The notes beneath the pieces are model-generated. The model had not been told where the DNA came from and did not search any database. It was given only the letters and a program-made list of their open reading frames with translations. A stretch of DNA of 64,000 nucleotides from Clostridia bacterium (GTDB lineage Bacteria; Bacillota; Clostridia; TANB77; CAG-508). Both the position numbers and the translations under genes were made by a program. The stretch spans positions 1-64,000 of the forward strand of contig JAFTJF010000001.1 in NCBI GenBank assembly GCA_017456555.1, read 5' to 3'. Below are positions 33,152 to 41,661 of this stretch, piece after piece; position 1 is the stretch's first letter, and every line of letters starts with the position of its first letter.

Positions 33152-34324
33152 TTACATTATTTCTTCTTTGAAACTTGTTCCTGTTAATTTTTCAAATCCG
33201 AATATATCTAAAATTGTTGCTGATATATCTGCATATGTTTCTCTTATTCCTAAGTCTACATTTGATTTTAGATTTTTTCCGTATGCTAATATTGGAATAT
33301 ATTCTCTTGAGTGATCTGTACTTGGTGTACTTGGATCATTTCCATGGTCTGCTGTTAATATTAGAATATCATCCTCTTTTAATGCATCCATTATTTCTGG
33401 TAATTTTTGATCAAATTCTTCTAATGCTCTTGCATACCCTTCAATATTATTTCTATGTCCATATAACATATCAAAATCAACTAAGTTAGTGAAAATTAAA
33501 TCTTCTGTTGAATTTTTAATAGCTTCAATTGTTTTTTCAATTCCGTCTGCATTTCCATTTGTGTGAATTGCTCTATTAATTCCTCTTCCAGTAAATAAAT
33601 CTTCAATTTTTCCAATTGCTAATACTTTTTTATTATTTTCTTGGAATACATCTAACATTGTTGTTCCAAAATCAGCTGCTTCATAATCTCTTCTGTTATA
33701 TGTTCTAGTAAAGTTTTCGCTACAATCTCCAATAAATGGTCTTGCTATTACAGTTCCAATTCCATATCCTTGTTCATCAATTACTCTTCTTGCTATTTTG
33801 CATAATTTATATAATTCTGGAACTGGTAATATATCTTCATGCATTGCTATTTGGAAAACACTATCTGCTGAAGTATATACTATTGGCATGTTTTTCTCTA
33901 TACTTTCTTCTCCATATTGTTTTAAGAAGTCTGTTCCAGAACCTTTTTCATTACATATAAATCCTTTAATTCCAGCTCTTCTTGATATTTCATCTAATAA
34001 TTCTTTTGGGAATCCTTGATAATATGTTTTAAATGGTTCATCTTTTATAAATCCTGCAATTTCCCAATGACCAACTGGACTATTTTTTCCTTTTGTTTTT
34101 TCTGCTGCTTTTCCAAAAATTCCAATTGGACTTTCTTCTTTTTCATCAATATTTAAACCTTGAATATTATATAATCCTAAACGTTTCATATTAGGAATAT
34201 TTAGTGATGTATTATTATAGATTCCTTCTAAAGTATTGCTTCCAACATCTCCATATTCATTTGCGTCTGGTGTTTCTCCAACACCAAAACTATCTAAAAC
34301 AATTATAATAGCTCTGTTTGCCAT
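33152..34324 (-). CDS. deoB: Phosphopentomutase
   Basis: Interconverts ribose-1-P and ribose-5-P (and the deoxy forms) in nucleoside salvage; cytosolic and Mn2+-dependent. The 390-residue alkaline-phosphatase-fold enzyme starts with MANRAIIIVLDSFGVG (metal-binding D11) and has ADHGNDPSTPSTDHSREYIP at the C-terminus for further metal ligands. The usual catalytic GKDTxTGHWE is GKNSPVGHWE (79-88): the Thr is Ser82 and the second Thr is Val84. AGGAGG before the ATG. It follows the large unknown gene by 21 bases. Confidence 0.9.
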   Translation of the reverse strand: MANRAIIIVLDSFGVGETPDANEYGDVGSNTLEGIYNNTSLNIPNMKRLGLYNIQGLNIDEKEESPIGIFGKAAEKTKGKNSPVGHWEIAGFIKDEPFKTYYQGFPKELLDEISRRAGIKGFICNEKGSGTDFLKQYGEESIEKNMPIVYTSADSVFQIAMHEDILPVPELYKLCKIARRVIDEQGYGIGTVIARPFIGDCSENFTRTYNRRDYEAADFGTTMLDVFQENNKKVLAIGKIEDLFTGRGINRAIHTNGNADGIEKTIEAIKNSTEDLIFTNLVDFDMLYGHRNNIEGYARALEEFDQKLPEIMDALKEDDILILTADHGNDPSTPSTDHSREYIPILAYGKNLKSNVDLGIRETYADISATILDIFGFEKLTGTSFKEEIM

Positions 34325-34345
34325 TTTTTCTCCTCCTATGTAAAA

Positions 34346-36676
34346 TTAATTTTTCAATTCAACATCATATTCATAAACAAATACATCTTTAGATTTTGGT
34401 AAAATTAAATTATTGCTTTCTGTAAAATAATTATTTGTTCTAAATTTATTTTTACCAACTAATGTGAAATTAAATTTTTTACAATCTAAAAATACACTTG
34501 ATGACATATCCATACCAAGAGGTAGGGTTTGATTATTGTTGTCAAAAAAGATTATGTTTGAATAATAAAGCAGTGGTAAGCCTTCTTTATAATTTAATTT
34601 TATTAAATTTAAAGCTCCCTCTCCATCATCTTCATATTCTTCTAATGCTTTTTCCACATTAATATTATATATGTCAAATGATTTTTCTTTAACTTTTTCT
34701 GTTATTTGAGTTACTTTATATAATGAGAAATCATATTCTGCAACTCCTTTTGGGGTTGCTCCTTCTAGATAACTTATTATGCTTTGAAGTTTTTCGGTAA
34801 AATCAAATACATCAATTTTTTTGTTAATATTTAATATTTTAAATTTACTTTTTTCATTTTCTCTATGACTTCTACTTCCAATATATTTTAATTTTCTAGA
34901 ATCATCTTCTATATTTCCAAAGATATCGAAAGTTTCGCTATCTATATAAAGTCTATTATTGTTAAATTCTTCTTTTAACTCTTCTAAAGTATTTTCTAAA
35001 GCTCTTTTATTTAAATCATTTTCTCTTAACATATTTAATAAATACAATACTTCTGTTTTAGCAATAAATAACGCATCCATTTCTTCTTTTGATAATTTTT
35101 TCCTTTGAATTGTATCTACTTTTGCCCCTAAATCTTCTAAATCTGTATTATAATCAAATGATTTCTTTAACACTTTTTTATTAGAATCGTCTTTTTCTGT
35201 TTCATTTCCCATTTCTAGACTCAATTTTTCATCTTTATTTGAGAATTTCCAGAAGTCAAAAATACTTTTTCTATGTTTATCTATTTCTTCAATATAGAGA
35301 TTTGCATTTTTTACCTTTGAAACTACATTTTCAAGTTTTAATCTTAATGCTTTTAAATCTTGATTTAAATTTTTGTAATTTCTTTCACCTTTTTCAAGAA
35401 GAGAATATACAGTTACTAAATCTTCTATTGTATAGAATCTTTTATCCTTAAACACTGCATTCATCGGCTCTACATCTATTGTTTTAGTTTCTTCCTTAGC
35501 TTCTTCTTTTGGAGCATTTTTATTTTCTTCTTTTAATTTTTTGTTTATTTTTGGTGATTTAAAGAAATATTTTACTTTTCCTATAAACGTTTTCTTGTAT
35601 TCTAAATATGTTGAAATTTCTTTTTGTTTTATTAAATATTCATCTTCTTTTGCTTTTACTGCAAATTTTAAATTTTCTAACTCTTCTTCAATTTCTTTTA
35701 TATTTTCGTTTTGAACTCTAATTTCTTCTTCAGCAATTTTAAATTCTGTTCTTATAAATTCTGTTATCATATCATAAGTTAGTCTTTTTTCGCCCATATA
35801 TAATTCCAAACTATTATTGCTATCTATTTTAGTTGTGAAATTAAAATGATTTTTGATTTCAGTTTGCATTATAAATAATGCTTTTAATAATTTATAAAAT
35901 TTTATTGCTTCTTCTCTATTTGTTAATTTTACTTTATATGAACTTTTTACATCATCATATACAACTGTTTCACCAACTATTTGTAATGATAAGGCATTTG
36001 TTCTGCTATATACCTCAAATGTTAGAGCCCAGTTTTTAGTAAATAACCATAAATAATTTTCTAAATCTGCAATTTCATTTCTGTTCAAATATTCTTCTGA
36101 ATAATTCATTGCATTTATTGGCACATATATTCTTGGGGCTATTCTTGCTCTTCCTTTCGCAAATTCTATTTTTGCTTTTAATAAATAGAAAAAATCAGCA
36201 AAAGTTTTTTCTTTGCTACATACAAGCATGAAATATCTTCCTACTGCTTCTGAATAATATATTTGCCACATATTATCTTTATTATACTTTACTTTAAATG
36301 GTTCTTTTTTCTCTAATTCTTTTTGAAGACTTGCAACATTTTCAATTTCGTTAACATTAACAGAATCTAACATTTTTAAAAATGTTGTATATCTTTCTAT
36401 ATCTTCATCATTTTCTGCAGGAAGAATATATTTGTGTAGTGGTAAAGCTTTAGAGTATTTTTCCTTTAATGGTTCTGTTCTTAGACATGGAGTTACTAAT
36501 ATATCGATTTGATCTATTGGAACAAAACGAAATATTCTATGATCTTTATCATTATTTAATCTAGAAACATTAAAATTAAGTGGTTTATAGTCAATTAATT
36601 CACCTGGAATATCTTCTAAATCTAAGTTTAAATATTCTAATTTCTTTTGTAATTCGCCTTTTGTTACATTTTCCAC
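34346..36676 (-). CDS. Large coiled-coil protein of unknown function (776 aa)
   Basis: No recognised family. The start is GTG (36676) with GGGAG nine bases upstream. The first 300 residues look globular, with FRFVPIDQIDILVTPCLRTEPLK and IYYSEAVGRYFMLVCSKEKTFADFFY. Residues about 305-350 form a Glu/Lys-rich coiled coil, followed by a basic and disordered linker rich in Lys and Ala, a second helical part (about 400-560) and a C-terminal globular part (about 600-776). No signal peptide or membrane helix. It sits directly before deoB in one operon, but the two need not work together. Possible structural or nucleic-acid-linked role. Confidence 0.72.
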   Translation of the reverse strand: MENVTKGELQKKLEYLNLDLEDIPGELIDYKPLNFNVSRLNNDKDHRIFRFVPIDQIDILVTPCLRTEPLKEKYSKALPLHKYILPAENDEDIERYTTFLKMLDSVNVNEIENVASLQKELEKKEPFKVKYNKDNMWQIYYSEAVGRYFMLVCSKEKTFADFFYLLKAKIEFAKGRARIAPRIYVPINAMNYSEEYLNRNEIADLENYLWLFTKNWALTFEVYSRTNALSLQIVGETVVYDDVKSSYKVKLTNREEAIKFYKLLKALFIMQTEIKNHFNFTTKIDSNNSLELYMGEKRLTYDMITEFIRTEFKIAEEEIRVQNENIKEIEEELENLKFAVKAKEDEYLIKQKEISTYLEYKKTFIGKVKYFFKSPKINKKLKEENKNAPKEEAKEETKTIDVEPMNAVFKDKRFYTIEDLVTVYSLLEKGERNYKNLNQDLKALRLKLENVVSKVKNANLYIEEIDKHRKSIFDFWKFSNKDEKLSLEMGNETEKDDSNKKVLKKSFDYNTDLEDLGAKVDTIQRKKLSKEEMDALFIAKTEVLYLLNMLRENDLNKRALENTLEELKEEFNNNRLYIDSETFDIFGNIEDDSRKLKYIGSRSHRENEKSKFKILNINKKIDVFDFTEKLQSIISYLEGATPKGVAEYDFSLYKVTQITEKVKEKSFDIYNINVEKALEEYEDDGEGALNLIKLNYKEGLPLLYYSNIIFFDNNNQTLPLGMDMSSSVFLDCKKFNFTLVGKNKFRTNNYFTESNNLILPKSKDVFVYEYDVELKN

Positions 36677-36834
36677 TTCGAAATTCTCCCTTTCTTATTA
36701 AAATCCATGCTCAGTATATCATATAAATTTTAATTTATCAATTGTTAGATGATTTTTTTATTTGCAAATTGGCAATTATTTTCGTTTGTAATATCATAAT
36801 TTATTATCGATAATTATAAAAAATATAAACACAG

Positions 36835-36862
36835 AAAAAAGCACCCTTTCGGGTGCCTTTTT
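36835..36862 (-). terminator. Intrinsic terminator after the G+C-richer lipoprotein
   Basis: GCACCC (36841-36846) with GGGTGC (36851-36856); the minus-strand loop is GAAA, a classic stable tetraloop. Flanking A and T runs extend the stem. Confidence 0.88.
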
Positions 36863-36874
36863 CCTTTTGGTTAA

Positions 36875-37588
36875 TTAACTGTTAAGAGTTTCCAATGCTT
36901 CTTGAGCCATACTACGAACATCTGGGCAATCAGATTCTAATAATTCTTCCGCAATTGCAGCTGTAAACACACTGTTTTCAGTAATTTTTTCAGTGATTCT
37001 AACAACCCAATTATAATTATTCGGAAGATCTGTATTAAGCTTAGATACACGATTTGCAATTCTTCTCAAAGATGCTTCATCAATTTTATCAGAAGAAGCA
37101 ATTATATCCCAAATCCGAATCAAATTGGAATTTAATAATTCTTCAAGAACATTTGCTGTCGTATTGGGATTTGCCTCAATGTTATAAGCAATTTTTAGAG
37201 CCCAATTATAGGAATCTTCGTAAGTTGTAGTAATTTCTGCAGTTTTAGATGCAACTTGAAGTAAAATTTCAGGAGTCGCATATTCACAGGACGCAACTTC
37301 ATTCCAATCGGCATAATTATTCGAAGCCGCCTTCTTTTCCAAAAAAGTATGCATTTTTTCATTTGTATTTTCAACGTTCATCGATTCACTTGCCAAATTC
37401 TCTTCAAGCAAAGCTTGGGTATCTTCAAGTTCTGTTCTTAAATTTTCAAGCTCGGTAAGAATTTCTTTTTCACGAATGCTAAAGATCACAAGTTCTTCAT
37501 TCAAAGACCGAATTGTTTGCTTGCAATCACAGCATGCAGCCAAAAGGAATGTCAAAACCACCATCATCAGAATAACTCTCTTTTTCAT
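36875..37588 (-). CDS. Lipoprotein with coiled coil and helical repeats
   Basis: A 237-residue exported lipoprotein. The lipobox is LLAAC (C19; signal MKKRVILMMVVLTFLLAAC). Residues 20-65 form a coiled coil (Leu and Glu heptads); residues about 85-237 are helical repeats of about 30-60 residues, each like YNWALKIAYNIEANPNTTANVLEELL, resembling leucine-rich-repeat-variant or HEAT-like units. Base composition is clearly richer in G+C than the neighbours, which suggests horizontal transfer. Function unknown. AGGAGG before the ATG and its own terminator. Confidence 0.72.
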   Translation of the reverse strand: MKKRVILMMVVLTFLLAACCDCKQTIRSLNEELVIFSIREKEILTELENLRTELEDTQALLEENLASESMNVENTNEKMHTFLEKKAASNNYADWNEVASCEYATPEILLQVASKTAEITTTYEDSYNWALKIAYNIEANPNTTANVLEELLNSNLIRIWDIIASSDKIDEASLRRIANRVSKLNTDLPNNYNWVVRITEKITENSVFTAAIAEELLESDCPDVRSMAQEALETLNS

Positions 37589-37763
37589 TCTATTTCCTCC
37601 TCACAATTTTAAGGTGATGTCTTAAATATATCGTAAACTGACAAAATATCAGATAGCCTTAGGAATTTTCTATAAAACCCAAAAGTTCTTTATATTATAT
37701 CACATTTTAGAACATTTTTCAAATCTCAATTTTTTATTCACTACTTTTACTAACATTGTCAGT

Positions 37764-39989
37764 TTAATTCATTATTTCTGCAATTTTTCCTGTATAAAAA
37801 ACATCTAATTTACTCATTGCTCTAGTAATTGCAACATATAAAAGTTTTATATCCAATACTGTATTTTGATAATTTTCATTATTAACATTAAATAATATAA
37901 CACTATCAAATTCTAATCCTTTTGCCAAATATGATGGAACAATTGAAATTCCTGCATGATATTCAGAATCTTTACTTTGAATAAGTTTTATATCTTTATT
38001 GAATTTTTCAATTTTCTTTTTTATATTTTTACATTCTTTCATATCTTTTCCAATTATTGCAATTGATTTAAATCCTTTTGAAATATATTCATTAATTTTT
38101 TCTGAACATGCCTTTATTATTTCATCTTCATTTTGCATTTCTTTTATATGTATCGAATCGTTTCTATCTATTACCGGTTCACCTTTTACAATAAATTGTT
38201 TTTCAAACTCTGGAAGCTTTTCAATTACTTCATTTGCTTTATACATTATATCTTTTGTCGTTCTATAAGTTTTTTCTAAAGTTGTATAAATCGCATCTCC
38301 TTCTGGAAATTCTACATCTATAAATTTCTTCCAATTTTCAATTCCTCTATATGAATGAACTCCTTGTGCAATATCACCAAGTATTGTCATTGAATTACTT
38401 TTCAAAATTGTTTTTAAAACACTAAATTGGAACTCTCCATAATCTTGTGCTTCATCAACTATAACATGTCTTAATTTTGATTTTACTTTTGTTCCATATA
38501 TTTTGTAGTGAATATAAATTATTGGTGCCAAATCTTCAAAAGTAACTTCTCCTTTGTTTAAATTTCGCATTGTATTTCTTACTAGATAACTTCCTAAAAT
38601 TTCATTATCTACTTTATCAAATATATAGTTTTCTATAAAATCTTTATAATGTTCTATTGCATCTTTTCTTGTTATTTCATTAAAATATGAATCAACAATT
38701 TTAATATCATTCTTTTCTAATTTTTTAAGAACACTTTCTGTTTCTTCAAAAATTTCTATTCTTTTTTCTCTTTGCTCTTCTTCTGTTAAAGTTTCATCTT
38801 TAAGCATTGCTTTAATTCTAGCACTTCTTTTCGCTGTAATTGTATCTTCTATTATTTGTTTATTATTTTTTATTTTTGAAAATATATGTTTTTTAACTTC
38901 ATTAATTCTTTTTTCAAAATCTAAATCTTTATAAGTTTCTGTAAATAATTTTTGAATATTTTCATATCTCATTATTCTTACATTTTCTAAAAGAAAATCT
39001 TTTTTAGGTAAATAATTTTCTTCAAGTTCTTTTAAAAATCCATCAACTATCGTTTTAAATTCTATAGAAGATTTTAATTTTGATTCTTGAATTATTGTAT
39101 TAATATCGCCATTATTAATCTCGTCAAACTCTTTATTTACAATTGTTACAAGTTTTTCATTACTATCTGATATTTTAAGTTTTTTGCCTATTATTTCATA
39201 AGCTAAATCTTCAAATGTATATTGTTTTACATTTTCCACACCCAAGTCTGGAAGTACGTTTGAAATATAATTTAAAAAGAATTTATTTGGTGCTATTATC
39301 ATAAAATCTTCAGGATTAAATTCTTTATCACAATTATAAATTAAATATGCAATTCTATGCAGAGCTATTGTTGTTTTCCCACTTCCTGCAACACCTTGTA
39401 CAATCAAGGCTTTGTTCATATCTGCCCTTATAATATTATTTTGTTCACCTTGTATTGTAGCAACAATATTTTTTAATCTATCATCTGCTTTTTCTTCTAA
39501 TGCAACTTGCAAAAGTTCATCATTTGCTTTTAAGTCAATATCTGAATATTTTAGAAGTTCTTTTTTTTCTATAAAATATTGTCTTTTTAAAGAAATTTCT
39601 CCTTCAACTTTTCCACCAGGTGATTCATAGCTTGATTTTCCAACTCTTCCATCATAATAAAGATTTGATATTGGTGCTCTCCAGTCAATTATTATTGGCT
39701 GTTGATTTTCACTATCTAATATTGATAACTTCCCAATATAAAGTTTTTCTAATTTTTCATCTTTTGCAGTAAAATCAATTCTAGCAAAATATGGCTTGTC
39801 TTTGATTTTCTTTAAGTCTTGCAACTTTTTGTGTCCTAAGTAAACTAAGTGTGCTCTAACATATGATTCTTTATCATAACTTTTACTTGTGTTTTGTAGG
39901 TTGTCTTCAATCACATGTTCTTCTTTTTCGAGTTTTCTAGATACCTCCTTTAACTTTTCTTTTTCTCTTAAAAATTCCTTTTCGTCCAT
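37764..39989 (-). CDS. helD: RNA polymerase recycling helicase HelD (UvrD/Rep superfamily)
   Basis: A 741-residue superfamily 1 ATPase of the HelD type. N-terminal coiled-coil arm (about 1-100), Walker A in VQGVAGSGKTTIALHR (about residue 200), helicase region, Walker B DEAQDYG (about 520), and C-terminal motifs with AITRAMSKL. HelD removes stalled RNA polymerase from DNA and nucleic acid, and helps recycling. AGAGGAGG before the ATG. Upstream lies a complex inverted-repeat leader (40079-40142). It is monocistronic. Confidence 0.92.
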   Translation of the reverse strand: MDEKEFLREKEKLKEVSRKLEKEEHVIEDNLQNTSKSYDKESYVRAHLVYLGHKKLQDLKKIKDKPYFARIDFTAKDEKLEKLYIGKLSILDSENQQPIIIDWRAPISNLYYDGRVGKSSYESPGGKVEGEISLKRQYFIEKKELLKYSDIDLKANDELLQVALEEKADDRLKNIVATIQGEQNNIIRADMNKALIVQGVAGSGKTTIALHRIAYLIYNCDKEFNPEDFMIIAPNKFFLNYISNVLPDLGVENVKQYTFEDLAYEIIGKKLKISDSNEKLVTIVNKEFDEINNGDINTIIQESKLKSSIEFKTIVDGFLKELEENYLPKKDFLLENVRIMRYENIQKLFTETYKDLDFEKRINEVKKHIFSKIKNNKQIIEDTITAKRSARIKAMLKDETLTEEEQREKRIEIFEETESVLKKLEKNDIKIVDSYFNEITRKDAIEHYKDFIENYIFDKVDNEILGSYLVRNTMRNLNKGEVTFEDLAPIIYIHYKIYGTKVKSKLRHVIVDEAQDYGEFQFSVLKTILKSNSMTILGDIAQGVHSYRGIENWKKFIDVEFPEGDAIYTTLEKTYRTTKDIMYKANEVIEKLPEFEKQFIVKGEPVIDRNDSIHIKEMQNEDEIIKACSEKINEYISKGFKSIAIIGKDMKECKNIKKKIEKFNKDIKLIQSKDSEYHAGISIVPSYLAKGLEFDSVILFNVNNENYQNTVLDIKLLYVAITRAMSKLDVFYTGKIAEIMN

Positions 39990-40332
39990 TTTAAATCCTC
40001 CTCTTAAAAATAGATATCTAATTTCAAATCAATTAAATTTTTGAAATCAGAACTTTCAGTTAGAAAAATAAACTGTCAAAATTTGCAACGCAAAAGCAAC
40101 GAGCTTTTTGATTTTAGCATATTGCAAATTTAAAAGCTCGTTTTATATTTTCATAAATAATATAAAAAAAGCATCTATTTACAAATTGCAATAGATGCCT
40201 TTTCCTTTGGCGTAGTTAAGATTATAACATAAATATTTTATAATGCAAGTATTTTTATGAAATTGTTTATTATTTTTATAATTAAAATAAATTTATAAAA
40301 GTGCATTCTAATATAAATAAAAATCAAGAAAT
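39990..40332. other. Leader region of helD with overlapping inverted repeats
   Basis: No gene seen. It holds two interleaved inverted repeats: arms A (40079-40088) and A' (40122-40131), 10 bp; arms B (40098-40108) and B' (40132-40142), 11 bp. The order A-B-A'-B' makes the hairpins mutually exclusive. A separate terminator lies at 40171-40198. No clear promoter consensus identified. Confidence 0.6.
40171..40198 (-). terminator. Intrinsic terminator after the serpin-like gene
   Basis: 9-bp stem GCATCTATT (40171-40179) with AATAGATGC (40190-40198); TTTTTTTA follows on the minus strand. Confidence 0.85.
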
Positions 40333-41442
40333 TTATTTTTGTACAAATAAATTTATATCACTAATAGATGCTGCAAAATATGGTATTTTTTTATCAGCTT
40401 CTTTCAAGAATATTACAAAATCTTTATCAAACGAAAAATTTCTTGGCTCTGCTGTATCAAAAACAATAGCTGATTTAGTTGCAGCTATTGCTGCTTCACT
40501 TCTTATACTTCCACCTTTGTTATCAAGTTTCATTTGAATTGTTTGAACTGCTTTTTCGATTTCAACTAATGTTCCATCTTTTATAGCAAATGGTTTTCCT
40601 GCTAATTCTTGATATTCTCTTAATACATTCATATCTATATTTGGAACTTTTAAAATATCTAATTTTCCAAATTCAGTATTTCCATCAAATTTTTCTGATT
40701 TTTCTATAATATCACTATAAAGTTCTTCAAAATTACCCCCATCATCTTTTATTGCTAAAATAATTTCATCATTTGACTTGGTATGTAATTTTACTGCAAA
40801 ATCTTTTTCAGTATTATAATATAATACTGAAACTTGATTTCTTAAGCTGTCATTTTCTGAAGATTCAATTCCAAAATATTCAACATTTTCTGTATCTTTA
40901 AAATTAGCTTTATCTAATATTTCAAATTCATTTAAAAATTCAAAATCTCTTTTAAGCATTGCATAGAAGAAATATCTTTCTCCTCTATCTTCCCAGTCAA
41001 ACATATCTAGTATATCGCTTTTTTCTCCGAATTTTTTCTCAATTCCTCTTTCAATCTCTTCTTTTAAATCTAATGTCATTAATCCACATTTTTTATAGTA
41101 ATATTCTTTTGAAATATCATTTTCTTTAAAAATCTGCGAATTTAAATTATCTACCAAAACATTCGGTTCAGAAAATTCAATATCACCTTCTACTAAATTA
41201 TCTTGCATATCATTCCAAACAAGTTGAAAAGTTGCACACCAAGCACTATTTTCTTCAATTGTATCTTTCATAGTTGGTACAACTGAAACTTGATGTTTAC
41301 TTTCTTCAATTTCTTCTTGACCTAATGGCTTTACATTAAAATTCCCATCGTCTTCAGAAAATAATACTTTTCCACCAACAGCTATAATAAATATAAGTAA
41401 AATCATTAATATAAAAATAAGTAAAAACTTTCTTTTGTTCAT
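40333..41442 (-). CDS. Membrane-anchored protein with a serpin-like C-terminal part
   Basis: A 369-residue protein with one N-terminal helix (about 6-22) and an extracellular domain. The last 80 residues resemble a serpin: a hinge-like run ending SEAAIAATKSAI, then FSFDKDFVIFLKEADKK and IPYFAASISDI, which match serpin strand blocks. The region near NSAWCATFQLVWNDM could be the start of the same fold. Serpins block proteases by insertion of a loop. This reading is moderate, from motif resemblance only. The start is ATG 41442 with AGGTG six bases upstream; a GTG three codons earlier is possible. Confidence 0.6.
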   Translation of the reverse strand: MNKRKFLLIFILMILLIFIIAVGGKVLFSEDDGNFNVKPLGQEEIEESKHQVSVVPTMKDTIEENSAWCATFQLVWNDMQDNLVEGDIEFSEPNVLVDNLNSQIFKENDISKEYYYKKCGLMTLDLKEEIERGIEKKFGEKSDILDMFDWEDRGERYFFYAMLKRDFEFLNEFEILDKANFKDTENVEYFGIESSENDSLRNQVSVLYYNTEKDFAVKLHTKSNDEIILAIKDDGGNFEELYSDIIEKSEKFDGNTEFGKLDILKVPNIDMNVLREYQELAGKPFAIKDGTLVEIEKAVQTIQMKLDNKGGSIRSEAAIAATKSAIVFDTAEPRNFSFDKDFVIFLKEADKKIPYFAASISDINLFVQK

Positions 41443-41552
41443 AAATTTCACCTAAGATTTTTATTCAAAAATCCCTTTCTCTAATATAAAAATATTCTAT
41501 ATTAAACTAATTATTAAATCAATGTTTTAAAGCACTTTTCTCTTAAACAAAA

Positions 41553-41583
41553 AATAAGAAGTAGAAAATCTCTACTTCTTATT
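41553..41583 (-). terminator. Intrinsic terminator after thrS
   Basis: 13-bp stem AATAAGAAGTAGA (41553-41565) with TCTACTTCTTATT (41571-41583); TTTTTTG follows on the minus strand. Confidence 0.85.
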
Positions 41584-41661
41584 CTTGTCTCTTTTTTATT
41601 GTGAACTTTTAAAGGTCACTTCAAAAATCTCCTCTTATTTTCTTGATTTCAAATCATATTT

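Noticed and set aside
37634..37766. Distant inverted repeat TAAACTGACAA / TTGTCAGTTTA
   Set aside because: The arms are about 110 bases apart and AT-rich; one arm touches the helD stop. No clear role; too weak to report as a feature.
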